A stretch of 9,677 nt of DNA from Flavobacteriales bacterium UBA4660 (GTDB lineage: Bacteria > Bacteroidota > Bacteroidia > Flavobacteriales_D > Sanyastnellaceae). A program made the position numbers and the translations under genes. A model generated the notes under the pieces. That model ran no database searches. It worked only from the letters and a program-made list of their open reading frames with translations, and was not told where the DNA came from. The stretch is taken from NCBI GenBank assembly GCA_002405435.1, contig DHLU01000214.1, forward strand, positions 1-9,677, read 5' to 3'. Shown here piece by piece: positions 1-7,013 of this stretch (positions are counted from its first letter, which is position 1; every line of letters begins with the position of its first letter).

Positions 1-1545
1 ACCGCCTATGCTTCCGTGGAGGTACTGAATACACCGCATGCTTCGGTCTGGACTGACGACCCAGCGGTATGTGTGGGTGTGCCGGTCACATTGCACGCAG
101 AAACGCAGGATGCAGCAGAAACGGAATGGAGTTTTGGAAACGGCAACAGTTCCAACAATCCTGAAGCCGAAGTCACCTATGCAACCTCAGGCGTGTTCCA
201 GTTGCAGTTCATTGCTGTTGCGGCCACCGGCTGCAGCGTAATCGAGGAACTGGAGGCAGTTGTGAATCCATTGCCGGTTGCAGCCTTCACTGCGGACGTT
301 ACTGAATCATGCGCTCCCCTTGAAGCCTGTATCGATAACCAGAGCACGGGTGCCATAAGCTATAACTGGTCGGTAGATGACGGCACAGCTATGTCGGGCG
401 CCGAGCCATGTGTCAGTTTCGAAAATAACGGCAATACACCTTTGTTAAGAACCATAGAGATGACGGCGTGGTCTGAGAACGGTTGCAGCCAGTCTGCGCA
501 GCTGCAGGTCGAAGTGCTTCCGGTTCCGTCAGCCGCTTTCGCACTTTCCCTGCTCACTTCATGTGAGGCTGAACCTGCCACGGAGGTTGTTTCGGTGGTT
601 GCGGCCGACACGTACGCATGGTCAGTAAACGGCGCACTCGTATCTTCAGCACCGGAACCACAGTTCGAATTTTCTGGTCCGGGCAGCTACGCTATCAACC
701 TCACAACCATCAACGCCTATGGATGCAGCAGGGACAGTGTACAGGTATTTGAGGCCTTCGAACCGGCGCTGGCGTTGTTCGAAATGGATGCCGCTGCAGC
801 CTGTGAGGGATCCCCTGTAGTCTTCACCAGTCTTTCGCCGAATGCAACCGGCTGGTACTGGGAACTCGGAGACGGCTTCCTGAGCAACCAGCCTTCTGTA
901 TCACATGCATACAGTGATGAAGGCGTGTATAACGTAACGCTTACGGTCACCACAGCCGACGGATGCACGGCCACAATAGAAATGGAAGAATCCCTGCAGG
1001 TATGGCCCTTGCCTGAGGTTGACTTTGAGGCGAGCCTCTATGTTACTCCGGTATATTTCGCCACCATTACTTTCTCCGGGAATCCGGATGGAATGCAGGC
1101 ATATGACTGGGATTTCGGAGATGGCATCACCGCATCCAACCAGCATGTGGAGCACACCTTTGTCAATACGGGCGAATTCCCCGTTGTGCTGGAAGTAACC
1201 GACAGCCTGGGTTGTTCGGCCCAGGCGTTGCATGAAATAGTGATCACGTCTGAATTTTCCGTCTATGTTCCCAATTCATTCACGCCAAATGGAGACGGGC
1301 TCAATGACACCTTTTCGCCCGTGCTTGCCGCTACTGATGCCCTGGATAGTTATGAATTGTACATCTTCAATCGCTGGGGCGAAGAGGTCTTTTTCACCAG
1401 AGATCCCATGGAGCACTGGATAGGCGATGTGAGGGACGGCGACTTCTACGGCGGAAATGGCGTGTATTCCTATAGGCTGCTCATGCGCGTGGAGGGAAGC
1501 TCAGCAATGCGCGAAGTGAGCGGAACAATTACCCTGATTCGATAA
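1..1545 (+). CDS. PKD-repeat secreted protein with T9SS type B (CHU_C) sorting domain, 5'-partial
   Basis: The reading frame is open from the first base (codons 1-514 visible), so the true start lies upstream and this is only the C-terminal part. Five consecutive PKD-like beta-sandwich repeats of 79-84 residues run from codon 10 to codon 418. The last 96 residues match the gliding-motility-associated C-terminal domain (CHU_C / TIGR04131 type): VPNSFTPNGDGLND near its start, YIFNRWGEEVF in the middle, and GNGVYSYRL before the terminal strand. In Bacteroidota this domain directs type IX secretion across the outer membrane and surface attachment or release (type B sorting). PKD arrays usually form stalks or carry adhesive or glycan-binding functions. 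The product is therefore probably a large surface or extracellular adhesin. Any catalytic or ligand-binding region would be upstream of the window. Class assignment is secure; specific function is unknown. Confidence 0.93.
   Translation, partial: TAYASVEVLNTPHASVWTDDPAVCVGVPVTLHAETQDAAETEWSFGNGNSSNNPEAEVTYATSGVFQLQFIAVAATGCSVIEELEAVVNPLPVAAFTADVTESCAPLEACIDNQSTGAISYNWSVDDGTAMSGAEPCVSFENNGNTPLLRTIEMTAWSENGCSQSAQLQVEVLPVPSAAFALSLLTSCEAEPATEVVSVVAADTYAWSVNGALVSSAPEPQFEFSGPGSYAINLTTINAYGCSRDSVQVFEAFEPALALFEMDAAAACEGSPVVFTSLSPNATGWYWELGDGFLSNQPSVSHAYSDEGVYNVTLTVTTADGCTATIEMEESLQVWPLPEVDFEASLYVTPVYFATITFSGNPDGMQAYDWDFGDGITASNQHVEHTFVNTGEFPVVLEVTDSLGCSAQALHEIVITSEFSVYVPNSFTPNGDGLNDTFSPVLAATDALDSYELYIFNRWGEEVFFTRDPMEHWIGDVRDGDFYGGNGVYSYRLLMRVEGSSAMREVSGTITLIR
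28..1254 (+). repeat. Five tandem PKD-like repeats within the secreted protein
   Basis: Repeat boundaries by reading are about 28-276, 277-528, 529-765, 766-1014 and 1015-1254, each ending in a short Pro- or Glu-containing linker (NPLP, VLPVP, FEP, WPLP, TSE). Each repeat has the central aromatic strand (EWSFGNG, YNWSVDDG, YAWSVNG, YWELGDG, YDWDFGDG) and a late Gly-Cys (TGCS, NGCS, YGCS, DGCT, LGCS). Repeats 1-4 also carry an early Cys (AVC, ESC, TSC, AAC) that could pair with the late one. Repeat 5 lacks the early Cys but has the most canonical PKD motif, FGDG. The repeats are diverged at DNA level, so they are old. Confidence 0.85.
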
Positions 1546-1581
1546 CGTAAACAGCATATATTAACCAAAACCAATAAAAAA

Positions 1582-1613
1582 GGCCTGCACATATGTGATG
1601 TGCGGGTCTTTTT
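1582..1613 (+). terminator. Intrinsic terminator of the PKD/CHU_C gene
   Basis: An 11-bp stem (1582-1592 with 1598-1608, two G-T wobbles) closes a 5-base loop and is followed by five T (1609-1613). An A-rich stretch precedes it, so it may also work on the minus strand. It lies 37 bases after the stop codon at 1545. This is the clearest terminator in the window. Confidence 0.85.
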
Positions 1614-1629
1614 GCTTTCATGCACACAA

Positions 1630-1715
1630 ACGGCCGAAGCGGTTGACGCCGGCGGCTATTTGCGGGCCTTTCCCTCATTCGGCCGTGTTGCCGGGGTGTC
1701 ACGCATGCGGTAACA
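1630..1715. other. GC-rich intergenic stretch with two abutting inverted repeats
   Basis: A perfect 9-bp inverted repeat, ACGGCCGAA (1630-1638) and TTCGGCCGT (1678-1686), encloses 39 bases that are themselves rich in GCC/GGC. It abuts a second hairpin, TGTTGCCG (1686-1693) with CGGTAACA (1708-1715), 8 bp with one G-T pair and a 14-base loop. The stretch lies between the upstream terminator and the typA promoter, so it is not part of the typA leader if that promoter is right. No plausible protein is encoded on either strand. It may be a small structured RNA, a protein-binding palindrome or simply sequence with fold-back potential. Confidence 0.35.
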
Positions 1716-1782
1716 GCCGCGGAGGATTGGCAGGATACGAATTCTCCCGCCCGAGCATAGCGATTCATCGGCCCAGAATGCC

Positions 1783-1790
1783 TACTTTTG
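1783..1790 (+). promoter_or_regulatory. Bacteroidota -7 promoter element for typA
   Basis: TACTTTTG matches the Bacteroidota primary sigma factor -7 consensus TAnnTTTG exactly and is followed by C. A transcript starting about 6-7 bases downstream would have a leader of roughly 18 bases before the ATG at 1815. No clear TTTG-type -33 element sits 19-21 bases upstream. The element includes the first two bases of the in-frame TTG at 1788, which argues that translation does not start there. Confidence 0.55.
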
Positions 1791-1814
1791 CACCCCGAAA
1801 ACCGGATCGTCATC

Positions 1815-3629
1815 ATGCAGAAAATCAGGAACATAGCAATCATTGCTCACGTAGACCACGGCAAAACGACGCTCGTCGACAAGATGCTGTTGGCGGGTAA
1901 ACTGTTTAAAGCACACGAAGATGTGGGCGAGTTGATAATGGACAGCAATGACCTGGAGCGTGAGCGTGGAATCACCATTCTGGCGAAAAACGTATCCATC
2001 GCCTACAAGGACTGCAAGATCAACATCATAGATACACCGGGCCACAGCGATTTCGGCGGTGAAGTCGAACGCGTGCTCAATATGGCCGAAGGAGCGCTCC
2101 TGCTGGTTGATGCCTTTGAGGGTCCGATGCCGCAGACGCGGTTCGTACTTCAAAAGGCACTTCAGCTCGGACTGAAGCCTATTGTGGTGATTAATAAGGT
2201 GGATAAAGAAAACTGCACGCCGGAAGAGGTGCACGAAGCTGTTTTCGACCTGATGTTTAACCTCGGTGCAACAGAAGAACAGCTTGATTTCCCGGTTGTA
2301 TATGGCTCAGCCAAACAAAACTGGATGAGTACCGACTGGAGAAAAAAGACCGACAGCATTGAAACACTGCTCGATATGGTGGTGGAGCATATTCCGGCAC
2401 CGGTGCACCGCGAAGGCACGCCGCAGTTGCTGGTAACCTCACTCGACCATTCTCCCTATACCGGTCGTATGGCCATCGGAAAACTGCACCGTGGCGAACT
2501 GCGGGCCAATATGCCCATTACGCTGTGCAAGCGAGACGGACGATTGGTAAAAGGCCGGATCAAGGAACTCTTCCTCTTTGAAGGACTGGGCAAGATCAAG
2601 GTAGAAAAAGTCGCAAACGGAGATATCTGCGCCATCAATGGAATGGAAGACTTTGAGATTGGCGACACCTTTGCTGATTTTGAGAATCCCGAAGCGTTGC
2701 CCACGATTGCCGTGGATGAACCGACGATGAGCATGCTGTTTACCATCAATGATTCTCCTTTCTTTGGCCGCGACGGAAAATTTGTAACCAGCCGCCACAT
2801 TCGCGAGCGGCTGGAGCGCGAACTGGAAAAAAACCTCGCCTTGAGGGTACAGACGACCGACAGTGCCGACAAATTCATGGTTTTCGGCCGGGGCGTACTT
2901 CACCTGTCTGTGCTGATTGAAACCATGCGCAGGGAAGGATACGAATTGCAAATTGGCCAGCCCCGTGTGATAGTGAGGGAAATCGGCGGGCAAAAATGTG
3001 AGCCGGTCGAAGAGCTCACCATCGATCTTCCCTCCGACATGGCGGGCACGGCCATTGAGGCAGTAACCAAGCGGAAGGGTGAGATGAAAAATATGGAGCC
3101 CATCGGCGACCGCACGCGTATTGAGTTTGAAGTGCCTTCCAGGGGAATCATCGGATTGCGGAGTTACCTGCTCACTGCAACACAGGGCGAGGCCATCATG
3201 GCCCATCGCTTCAAGGAATACCAGCCCATGAGAGGCGAAATCACAGGCCGTCTCAACGGCTCTCTAATCTCCATGGACGGTGGAACGGCAACTGCATACA
3301 GGATCAGCGCGCTTCAAGACCGGGGGAAGTTTTTTATCGACCCCATGGAAGAGGTCTATATGGGACAGGTGGTGGGTGAGCACAGCCGCGACAGCGACCT
3401 GGTCATCAACCTTACCGAAGCCAAACAGCTGACCAATTTCCGGGCGGCAGGCAGTGATGACAAGTCGCGTTATGCTCCGGCCATCAAGTTTACGCTCGAA
3501 GAGGCCCTGGAATATATCCAGGCGGATGAATATGTGGAGGTAACTCCAAAAAGTCTGCGTCTGCGCAAGATTTACCTCAACGAACACGACCGCAAGCGAA
3601 ACGCCAAAGAGTTTCAGCAGGTATCGTAA
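1815..3629 (+). CDS. typA: Ribosome-associated translational GTPase TypA/BipA
   Basis: A 604-residue product, the usual length for this family. G-domain motifs are intact: AHVDHGKTT (P-loop, residues 11-19), RGITI switch I (51-55), DTPGH with catalytic His77 (73-77) and NKVD (127-130). They are followed by an EF-Tu-like beta-barrel domain II (about 205-300), EF-G-like domains III and V (about 305-480) and the TypA-specific C-terminal domain (about 485-604, with SRDSDLVIN and [10 protein letters not shown]). TypA is a cytoplasmic GTPase of the EF-G/LepA superfamily that binds the ribosome and helps 50S assembly, chiefly in the cold or under stress. The ATG at 1815 is chosen because [17 protein letters not shown] is the conserved beginning. 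The frame stays open to a TTG at 1788, but that codon overlaps the -7 element. The gene appears monocistronic: a terminator lies upstream and a separate promoter candidate precedes the next gene. Confidence 0.98.
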   Translation: MQKIRNIAIIAHVDHGKTTLVDKMLLAGKLFKAHEDVGELIMDSNDLERERGITILAKNVSIAYKDCKINIIDTPGHSDFGGEVERVLNMAEGALLLVDAFEGPMPQTRFVLQKALQLGLKPIVVINKVDKENCTPEEVHEAVFDLMFNLGATEEQLDFPVVYGSAKQNWMSTDWRKKTDSIETLLDMVVEHIPAPVHREGTPQLLVTSLDHSPYTGRMAIGKLHRGELRANMPITLCKRDGRLVKGRIKELFLFEGLGKIKVEKVANGDICAINGMEDFEIGDTFADFENPEALPTIAVDEPTMSMLFTINDSPFFGRDGKFVTSRHIRERLERELEKNLALRVQTTDSADKFMVFGRGVLHLSVLIETMRREGYELQIGQPRVIVREIGGQKCEPVEELTIDLPSDMAGTAIEAVTKRKGEMKNMEPIGDRTRIEFEVPSRGIIGLRSYLLTATQGEAIMAHRFKEYQPMRGEITGRLNGSLISMDGGTATAYRISALQDRGKFFIDPMEEVYMGQVVGEHSRDSDLVINLTEAKQLTNFRAAGSDDKSRYAPAIKFTLEEALEYIQADEYVEVTPKSLRLRKIYLNEHDRKRNAKEFQQVS

Positions 3630-3639
3630 TTCACCCGAA

Positions 3640-3667
3640 TGCAAGGGGTTTTCAACATCCCGTTGCA
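3640..3667 (+). terminator. Weak hairpin after typA
   Basis: TGCAA (3640-3644) pairs with TTGCA (3663-3667), and GGG pairs with CCC after a single G-G mismatch. The hairpin starts 11 bases past the typA stop codon. There is no T tract after it, so it could be a Rho-assisted end or an mRNA-stabilising stem rather than an intrinsic terminator. Confidence 0.3.
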
Positions 3668-3693
3668 TGGCTGTCTGCACGATCAGTACCTTT

Positions 3694-3733
3694 CCGAACT
3701 GAATACCGGCGTTCGGTAACTCGTTCGGTTACC
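3694..3733. repeat. Operator-like repeat cluster upstream of the histidine kinase
   Basis: Two direct copies, GTTCGGTAAC (3711-3720) and GTTCGGTTAC (3723-3732), repeat with a 12-base period. An inverted copy of the core, CCGAAC, is at 3694-3699. The two direct copies also create a perfect inverted repeat, GGTAAC (3715-3720) and GTTACC (3728-3733). The cluster ends two bases before the -7-like element of the kinase gene, so a bound protein would be expected to affect its promoter. The regulator is unknown, and a transcript fold is the alternative reading. Confidence 0.4.
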
Positions 3734-3734
3734 T

Positions 3735-3742
3735 CATATTTG
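3735..3742 (+). promoter_or_regulatory. Candidate -7 promoter element for the histidine kinase gene
   Basis: CATATTTG differs from the Bacteroidota -7 consensus TAnnTTTG at one position and is followed by C. TTCG at 3712-3715, inside the first direct repeat, lies 19 bases upstream and resembles the -33 TTTG with one mismatch. The predicted leader before the ATG at 3757 is only about 8 bases. Confidence 0.4.
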
Positions 3743-3756
3743 CTGATCCACTCGCC

Positions 3757-5793
3757 ATGAATAAATATCTGTTTATCGCTGCGTGTACCGCATTGCAGGT
3801 CTTACTATCCTGCTGGACGGCCCGGTTGCATGCCCAAAGCGAAGCGGAAAAAATCCGCAGCCGGCTTCAGGCGGCGTCCACAGATTCCGCCAGGGTATCG
3901 CTGTTGCTGGAATTGGGCAAGTGTTATGAAAAGAGCCAGCCCGATTCAGCCCTCGAAAGCTATCGCATGGCGCAGCGTGCAGCCCTGCGTGCCGGACAAC
4001 CGCAGGGTAGTGCCCAAAGCCTGATGCACATCGGGCAGTTGTTGTCTGAGCGAGGCCGCGGCGCTGAGGCAATGGTGGTGCTGGAACGCGCATTACCCCT
4101 GTTCAGAAAGGCCAGTGATAAAAAAGGAGAGACTGAAGCCGCCCTGCTACTCGCCGATCTATGCCGTGCACAGGGTCATCCAGACAAAGCCATCGAAAAT
4201 TACCTGCTTGCGGAAATACGCAACAGGGAAACCGAAAATCTATCCGCGGCCTCTGCAGCATTCTCAGGACTTGCAGCGTGCTACCGCGAAAAGCAGGACT
4301 ATGCAGCGTTGCTCGATGCAGCTCAGCGCAGATACAGTTGCATGTCGGAGACCGGAGACAGCACCGCCATCGCAGCGGCGTCGATCGCGCTTGGCGCCGC
4401 GCTCTTGCTCAATGAAAAACCCGATTCAGCCATTTCGTGGCTCAATGGTGCCGCCGCTGCTGCAGAGCGCCTTGGCGATCCGCTTCTTACCATCACTGCC
4501 AGAGAGCAAATCGCACGGTGGCATTATTCCGAAGGCAGGTACAAGCAGGCGCTGGGTATCGCCGGTAATGTCTGCCTTGAGACCGACAGCACCCTGGCTT
4601 ATCCGCATCTCGTCGAAGTGCAACTCCTCATGGGGCAGTGCCTGCTTGCCCTGAAGAAGACCAAACCCGCGGAAGAAGCCTTCGGGCAGGCATTGGCTCT
4701 GGCAGCAGGCGACACCACGGGCGGCATGTTGGCTTCGGCCTTGCGTGCGGTCGGTGAATATTATGCCGAAAAAGGAAATCACCGCAAGGCGCTCGAATAC
4801 CAGCGGGCATGGATAGCCCTCAGTGATTCCATCCGAACCGCAGACGAAAAAGCCCTGAGGCAAGGAATGGCAACCCTGTATAACGATGCCGACATGGCAT
4901 TGGAAGCGAAGGAGAATTCGAAACAAGATGCAGGCGTAATGCCTGATGCTGTTTCGTCGGCTCCGGTTTTTTTGGTGGGCGGTGTCGCCCTGGTATTGCT
5001 GCTGATGGCCGTGATCATTTTCATGCAACTCCGGCACCGCAGGCATCAGGCGCTTCGTCATACCGAAACGGAAACCCATCAGGAGGCGTTGCGTGTACTC
5101 GGGCAGCAGGTTATGCAGAAAGACCAGGAGCTTCAGCGCAGGGAACAAGATGCAGTAAAATTGCGCGATCTCATTCGCGGTCAGGAACATGAACGTCTGC
5201 GGCTGGGCCGCGAATTGCATGATGGACTCGGCGGCATGCTCGCTGCTGCACGTGTTCAGTTGGAACAACTCGGCAGGGAATCCGGCAAGGCCATGCCCGT
5301 TGAGCGGTACCTCGAATTGCAGAACCTGATTACCCGCTCGGCCAAGGAATTGCGCGACCTTTCCCACGAACTGGCGCCCCACGGGCAGGAGAGACCGGGC
5401 CTGTCCGATATGGTGCAGCATTATTGCGAAAGATTGTCTAACGACACGACCCGGGTAAATTTTGAACTGCAGGGCAATCCGAAGGCGATGGAGACTGCCC
5501 GGGAATTAGTGCTGTTTCGCGTGGTAGCAGAAATTCTCACCAATACCCTTAGGCATAGCCAGGCCGCAGAGGCCTTTGTTTCGCTGGTGTACGGTGAAAC
5601 CTCGCTAGAACTTTCCATGGAAGACAACGGCAGGGGTTTTGACGTCAGGCAGCAAATTGAACAGGGTATGGGGCTGAAGACCCTCATCGCACGTGTGGCC
5701 TACCTGCGCGGAGAACTTGATGTGCTCAGCGCCACAGGGAAGGGCACTTCCTATACCATCACTATTCCTTACGAAGTGCAGCGCATCCGTTGA
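3757..5793 (+). CDS. Membrane sensor histidine kinase with extracytoplasmic TPR domain (HisKA_3 family)
   Basis: A 678-residue protein. Residues 1-26 form a signal peptide ending LHA before QSEAEK; an LLSC sequence at 16-19 leaves a lipoprotein signal as a less likely alternative. Residues about 30-390 are helical TPR-like repeats (for example LLLELGKCYEKSQPDSALESY and VGEYYAEKGNHRKALEYQ). A single membrane span lies at about 404-424, followed by a basic stop-transfer segment (LRHRRH) and a charged coiled coil (about 430-480). The dimerisation/phosphoacceptor helix RELHDGLGG places the phosphorylated His at 488. The HATPase_c domain has the N-box (NTLRHSQA, Asn596), DNGRGFD (Asp623) and GMGLKTL (from Gly637). 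This architecture is the NarL/DegS-type kinase common in Bacteroidota, which normally phosphorylates a LuxR-type response regulator. No regulator is encoded beside it here. The signal is unknown; TPRs suggest a protein or peptide partner in the periplasm. Confidence 0.93.
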   Translation: MNKYLFIAACTALQVLLSCWTARLHAQSEAEKIRSRLQAASTDSARVSLLLELGKCYEKSQPDSALESYRMAQRAALRAGQPQGSAQSLMHIGQLLSERGRGAEAMVVLERALPLFRKASDKKGETEAALLLADLCRAQGHPDKAIENYLLAEIRNRETENLSAASAAFSGLAACYREKQDYAALLDAAQRRYSCMSETGDSTAIAAASIALGAALLLNEKPDSAISWLNGAAAAAERLGDPLLTITAREQIARWHYSEGRYKQALGIAGNVCLETDSTLAYPHLVEVQLLMGQCLLALKKTKPAEEAFGQALALAAGDTTGGMLASALRAVGEYYAEKGNHRKALEYQRAWIALSDSIRTADEKALRQGMATLYNDADMALEAKENSKQDAGVMPDAVSSAPVFLVGGVALVLLLMAVIIFMQLRHRRHQALRHTETETHQEALRVLGQQVMQKDQELQRREQDAVKLRDLIRGQEHERLRLGRELHDGLGGMLAAARVQLEQLGRESGKAMPVERYLELQNLITRSAKELRDLSHELAPHGQERPGLSDMVQHYCERLSNDTTRVNFELQGNPKAMETARELVLFRVVAEILTNTLRHSQAAEAFVSLVYGETSLELSMEDNGRGFDVRQQIEQGMGLKTLIARVAYLRGELDVLSATGKGTSYTITIPYEVQRIR

Positions 5794-5800
5794 GCTGCAC
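5776..5800 (+). terminator. Hairpin spanning the kinase stop codon
   Basis: GTGCAGC (5776-5782) and GCTGCAC (5794-5800) form a perfect 7-bp stem with an 11-base loop that ends with the TGA stop codon (5791-5793). There is no T tract after it, so it is at best a weak or factor-dependent terminator. Confidence 0.3.
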
Positions 5801-5809
5801 AAGACGCAT

Positions 5810-5881
5810 GTGACTAACCGGCGAAAGTTTCTTCGCGCAGCGGTTTTTGGATTCACCGCGGGATTGCGCGATTTTTGTTAG
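5810..5881 (+). pseudogene. Twin-arginine-like leader peptide, possible gene remnant
   Basis: A GTG-initiated 23-codon frame reads VTNRRKFLRAAVFGFTAG followed by LRDFC and a TAG stop. The beginning fits a Tat export signal: polar residues, RRxFL with a basic residue after it, then a hydrophobic segment. Tat leaders of the type MTxRRxFL are common on Bacteroidota oxidoreductases and hydrolases. The reading stops at once and is not in the frame of the peroxidase that starts 3 bases later, and the peroxidase has its own lipoprotein signal. It could be the stub of a gene that lost its body, a tiny leader peptide or chance. Its second half overlaps the candidate peroxidase promoter. Confidence 0.28.
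5846..5877 (+). promoter_or_regulatory. Candidate promoter of the cytochrome c peroxidase gene
   Basis: TTTG at 5846-5849 and GATTTTTG at 5870-5877 are separated by 20 bases. This fits the Bacteroidota layout TTTG, 19-21 bases, TAnnTTTG, with one mismatch in the -7 element. Transcription would begin about 5882-5884, at or just before the ATG at 5884, giving an essentially leaderless mRNA. Confidence 0.45.
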
Positions 5882-5883
5882 GA

Positions 5884-6999
5884 ATGCTCAGAATAGTTGT
5901 TTGTATTGCGCTGGCAACAGCCTTTTTCGCCTGCGGAAGGCAGGACGAATGGTTGCCTCCGCAGGACCGGCAGGTGCCTCATTTGCCCGCTATCCCTTAT
6001 GATTATACCAATGTCGTGCTGCCCGAGCACTTTCTGGAACCGGCACTCGGCTTTTTCGAATATGTGCCCGCATCCAATACGACCACCGATGAGGGCGCTA
6101 CACTCGGCAGGGTATTGTTTTACGACAAATTGCTCAGTGCTTCAGGCACCGTCTCCTGTGCTTCCTGCCACCGTCAACCGAGTGGATTCGCAGATCCGAA
6201 GCCTGGAAGCAAAGGCCATGCAGGCGGCATTACCCCGCGCAATGCTTCCCATTTGGTAAACCTTAGGTACAATTTTCAGTTGTTTTGGGACTTGCGTGCC
6301 AACGGGCTGGAAAATCAAGTGCTCGTACCGGTGCAGGATGTGCTGGAGATGGGGTTGACCCTCGACCAGCTTATCGAACGTGTCAGCAATGCAGCCTATT
6401 ACCCTGCCTTGTTTGAATCCGCCTTTGGTGACCCTGCGGTCAGTGCCGACAGAATAGCGCGCGCCTTGTCGCAGTTCATCAGATCGATCATATCCTTTCA
6501 GACCCGGTATGACCAGGGCGTAGCCAATGGGTTTTCGGACTTTACAGCGAGCGAGACGCTTGGCATGCAGCTTTTTTACAACGGAATCACCCGGTGCAAC
6601 CAGTGCCACATGACACACAACTTCTATTCTCCCGATGCATTCAACAACGGACTTGACACCGTATATGCCGACGCAGGCCTGGGTGCTCTCACGGGTGAGC
6701 CGGCCGATATGGGAAAGTTTAAGGTGCCTTCGCTGCGTAACGTGGCATTGTCGGCACCCTATATGCACGATGGCCGTTTCGCCACCCTGGAGGAGGTCAT
6801 TGCGCACTACAACGGCGGCGTGCAGCCGCACCCATTCCTTGATGAACGACTCACGGCAGAGATGGAGACGGGAGGCACGCCGTACGCATTAGGCCTTACA
6901 GCGGATGAGCAAACAGCGTTGGTTGATTTCCTGAAAACCCTCACCGATGAGGGCCTGGTTTCAGACGTGAGGTTCAGCGACCCGTTTACCGGTCAGTAA
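5884..6999 (+). CDS. Diheme cytochrome c peroxidase / MauG-family lipoprotein
   Basis: A 371-residue protein. The N-terminus (LRIVVCIALATAFFACGRQ) is a hydrophobic signal ending in a Cys that fits a lipoprotein anchor, so the enzyme probably sits in the periplasm attached to a membrane. Two heme c attachment motifs are present: CASCH (residues 92-96, followed by RQPSGFAD) and CNQCH (238-242). The first-half motif LVPVQDVLEMG corresponds to the usual PIxxxxEMG of this family. PYMHDGRFATLEEVIAHYNGG carries Met294, the likely axial ligand of the C-terminal heme. Family members reduce hydrogen peroxide with electrons from small c-type cytochromes, or like MauG oxidise a protein side chain; the sequence alone does not decide which. 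The ATG at 5884 is preferred over an in-frame TTG at 5875 because it gives a compact signal peptide and the TTG lies within the -7 element. No mauG-cluster or copper-binding partner gene is adjacent. Confidence 0.93.
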   Translation: MLRIVVCIALATAFFACGRQDEWLPPQDRQVPHLPAIPYDYTNVVLPEHFLEPALGFFEYVPASNTTTDEGATLGRVLFYDKLLSASGTVSCASCHRQPSGFADPKPGSKGHAGGITPRNASHLVNLRYNFQLFWDLRANGLENQVLVPVQDVLEMGLTLDQLIERVSNAAYYPALFESAFGDPAVSADRIARALSQFIRSIISFQTRYDQGVANGFSDFTASETLGMQLFYNGITRCNQCHMTHNFYSPDAFNNGLDTVYADAGLGALTGEPADMGKFKVPSLRNVALSAPYMHDGRFATLEEVIAHYNGGVQPHPFLDERLTAEMETGGTPYALGLTADEQTALVDFLKTLTDEGLVSDVRFSDPFTGQ

Positions 7000-7006
7000 A
7001 GACCGG
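6989..7006. terminator. Possible shared hairpin between two convergent genes
   Basis: CCGGTC (6989-6994) and GACCGG (7001-7006) form a perfect 6-bp stem whose 6-base loop contains the peroxidase stop codon TAA. The convergent minus-strand gene ends at 7014, so the same stem lies 7 bases past its stop. Neither side has a T tract; it may act weakly in both directions. Confidence 0.35.
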
Positions 7007-7013
7007 CCGCGGG

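Noticed and set aside
1702..1709. Palindrome CGCATGCG in the intergenic region
   Set aside because: An 8-base palindrome is expected by chance and has no supporting context beyond the hairpin already described.
1529..1900. Short open frames on both strands in the PKD-typA intergenic region
   Set aside because: They cross the terminator, the promoter and the start of typA, and the translations are rich in Arg, Pro and His without any domain.
2439..3206. A 255-codon open frame antisense to typA
   Set aside because: It lies wholly within the highly conserved typA gene and its translation is low-complexity His/Gln-rich sequence with no family resemblance.
4426..5421. A 331-codon open frame antisense to the histidine kinase
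   Set aside because: Its sequence has no recognisable domain and fully overlaps a kinase with intact catalytic motifs. Long antisense frames are expected at this GC content.
6142..6831. A 229-codon open frame antisense to the peroxidase
   Set aside because: It mirrors the codon bias of the peroxidase, which has both heme motifs; nothing supports a second gene.
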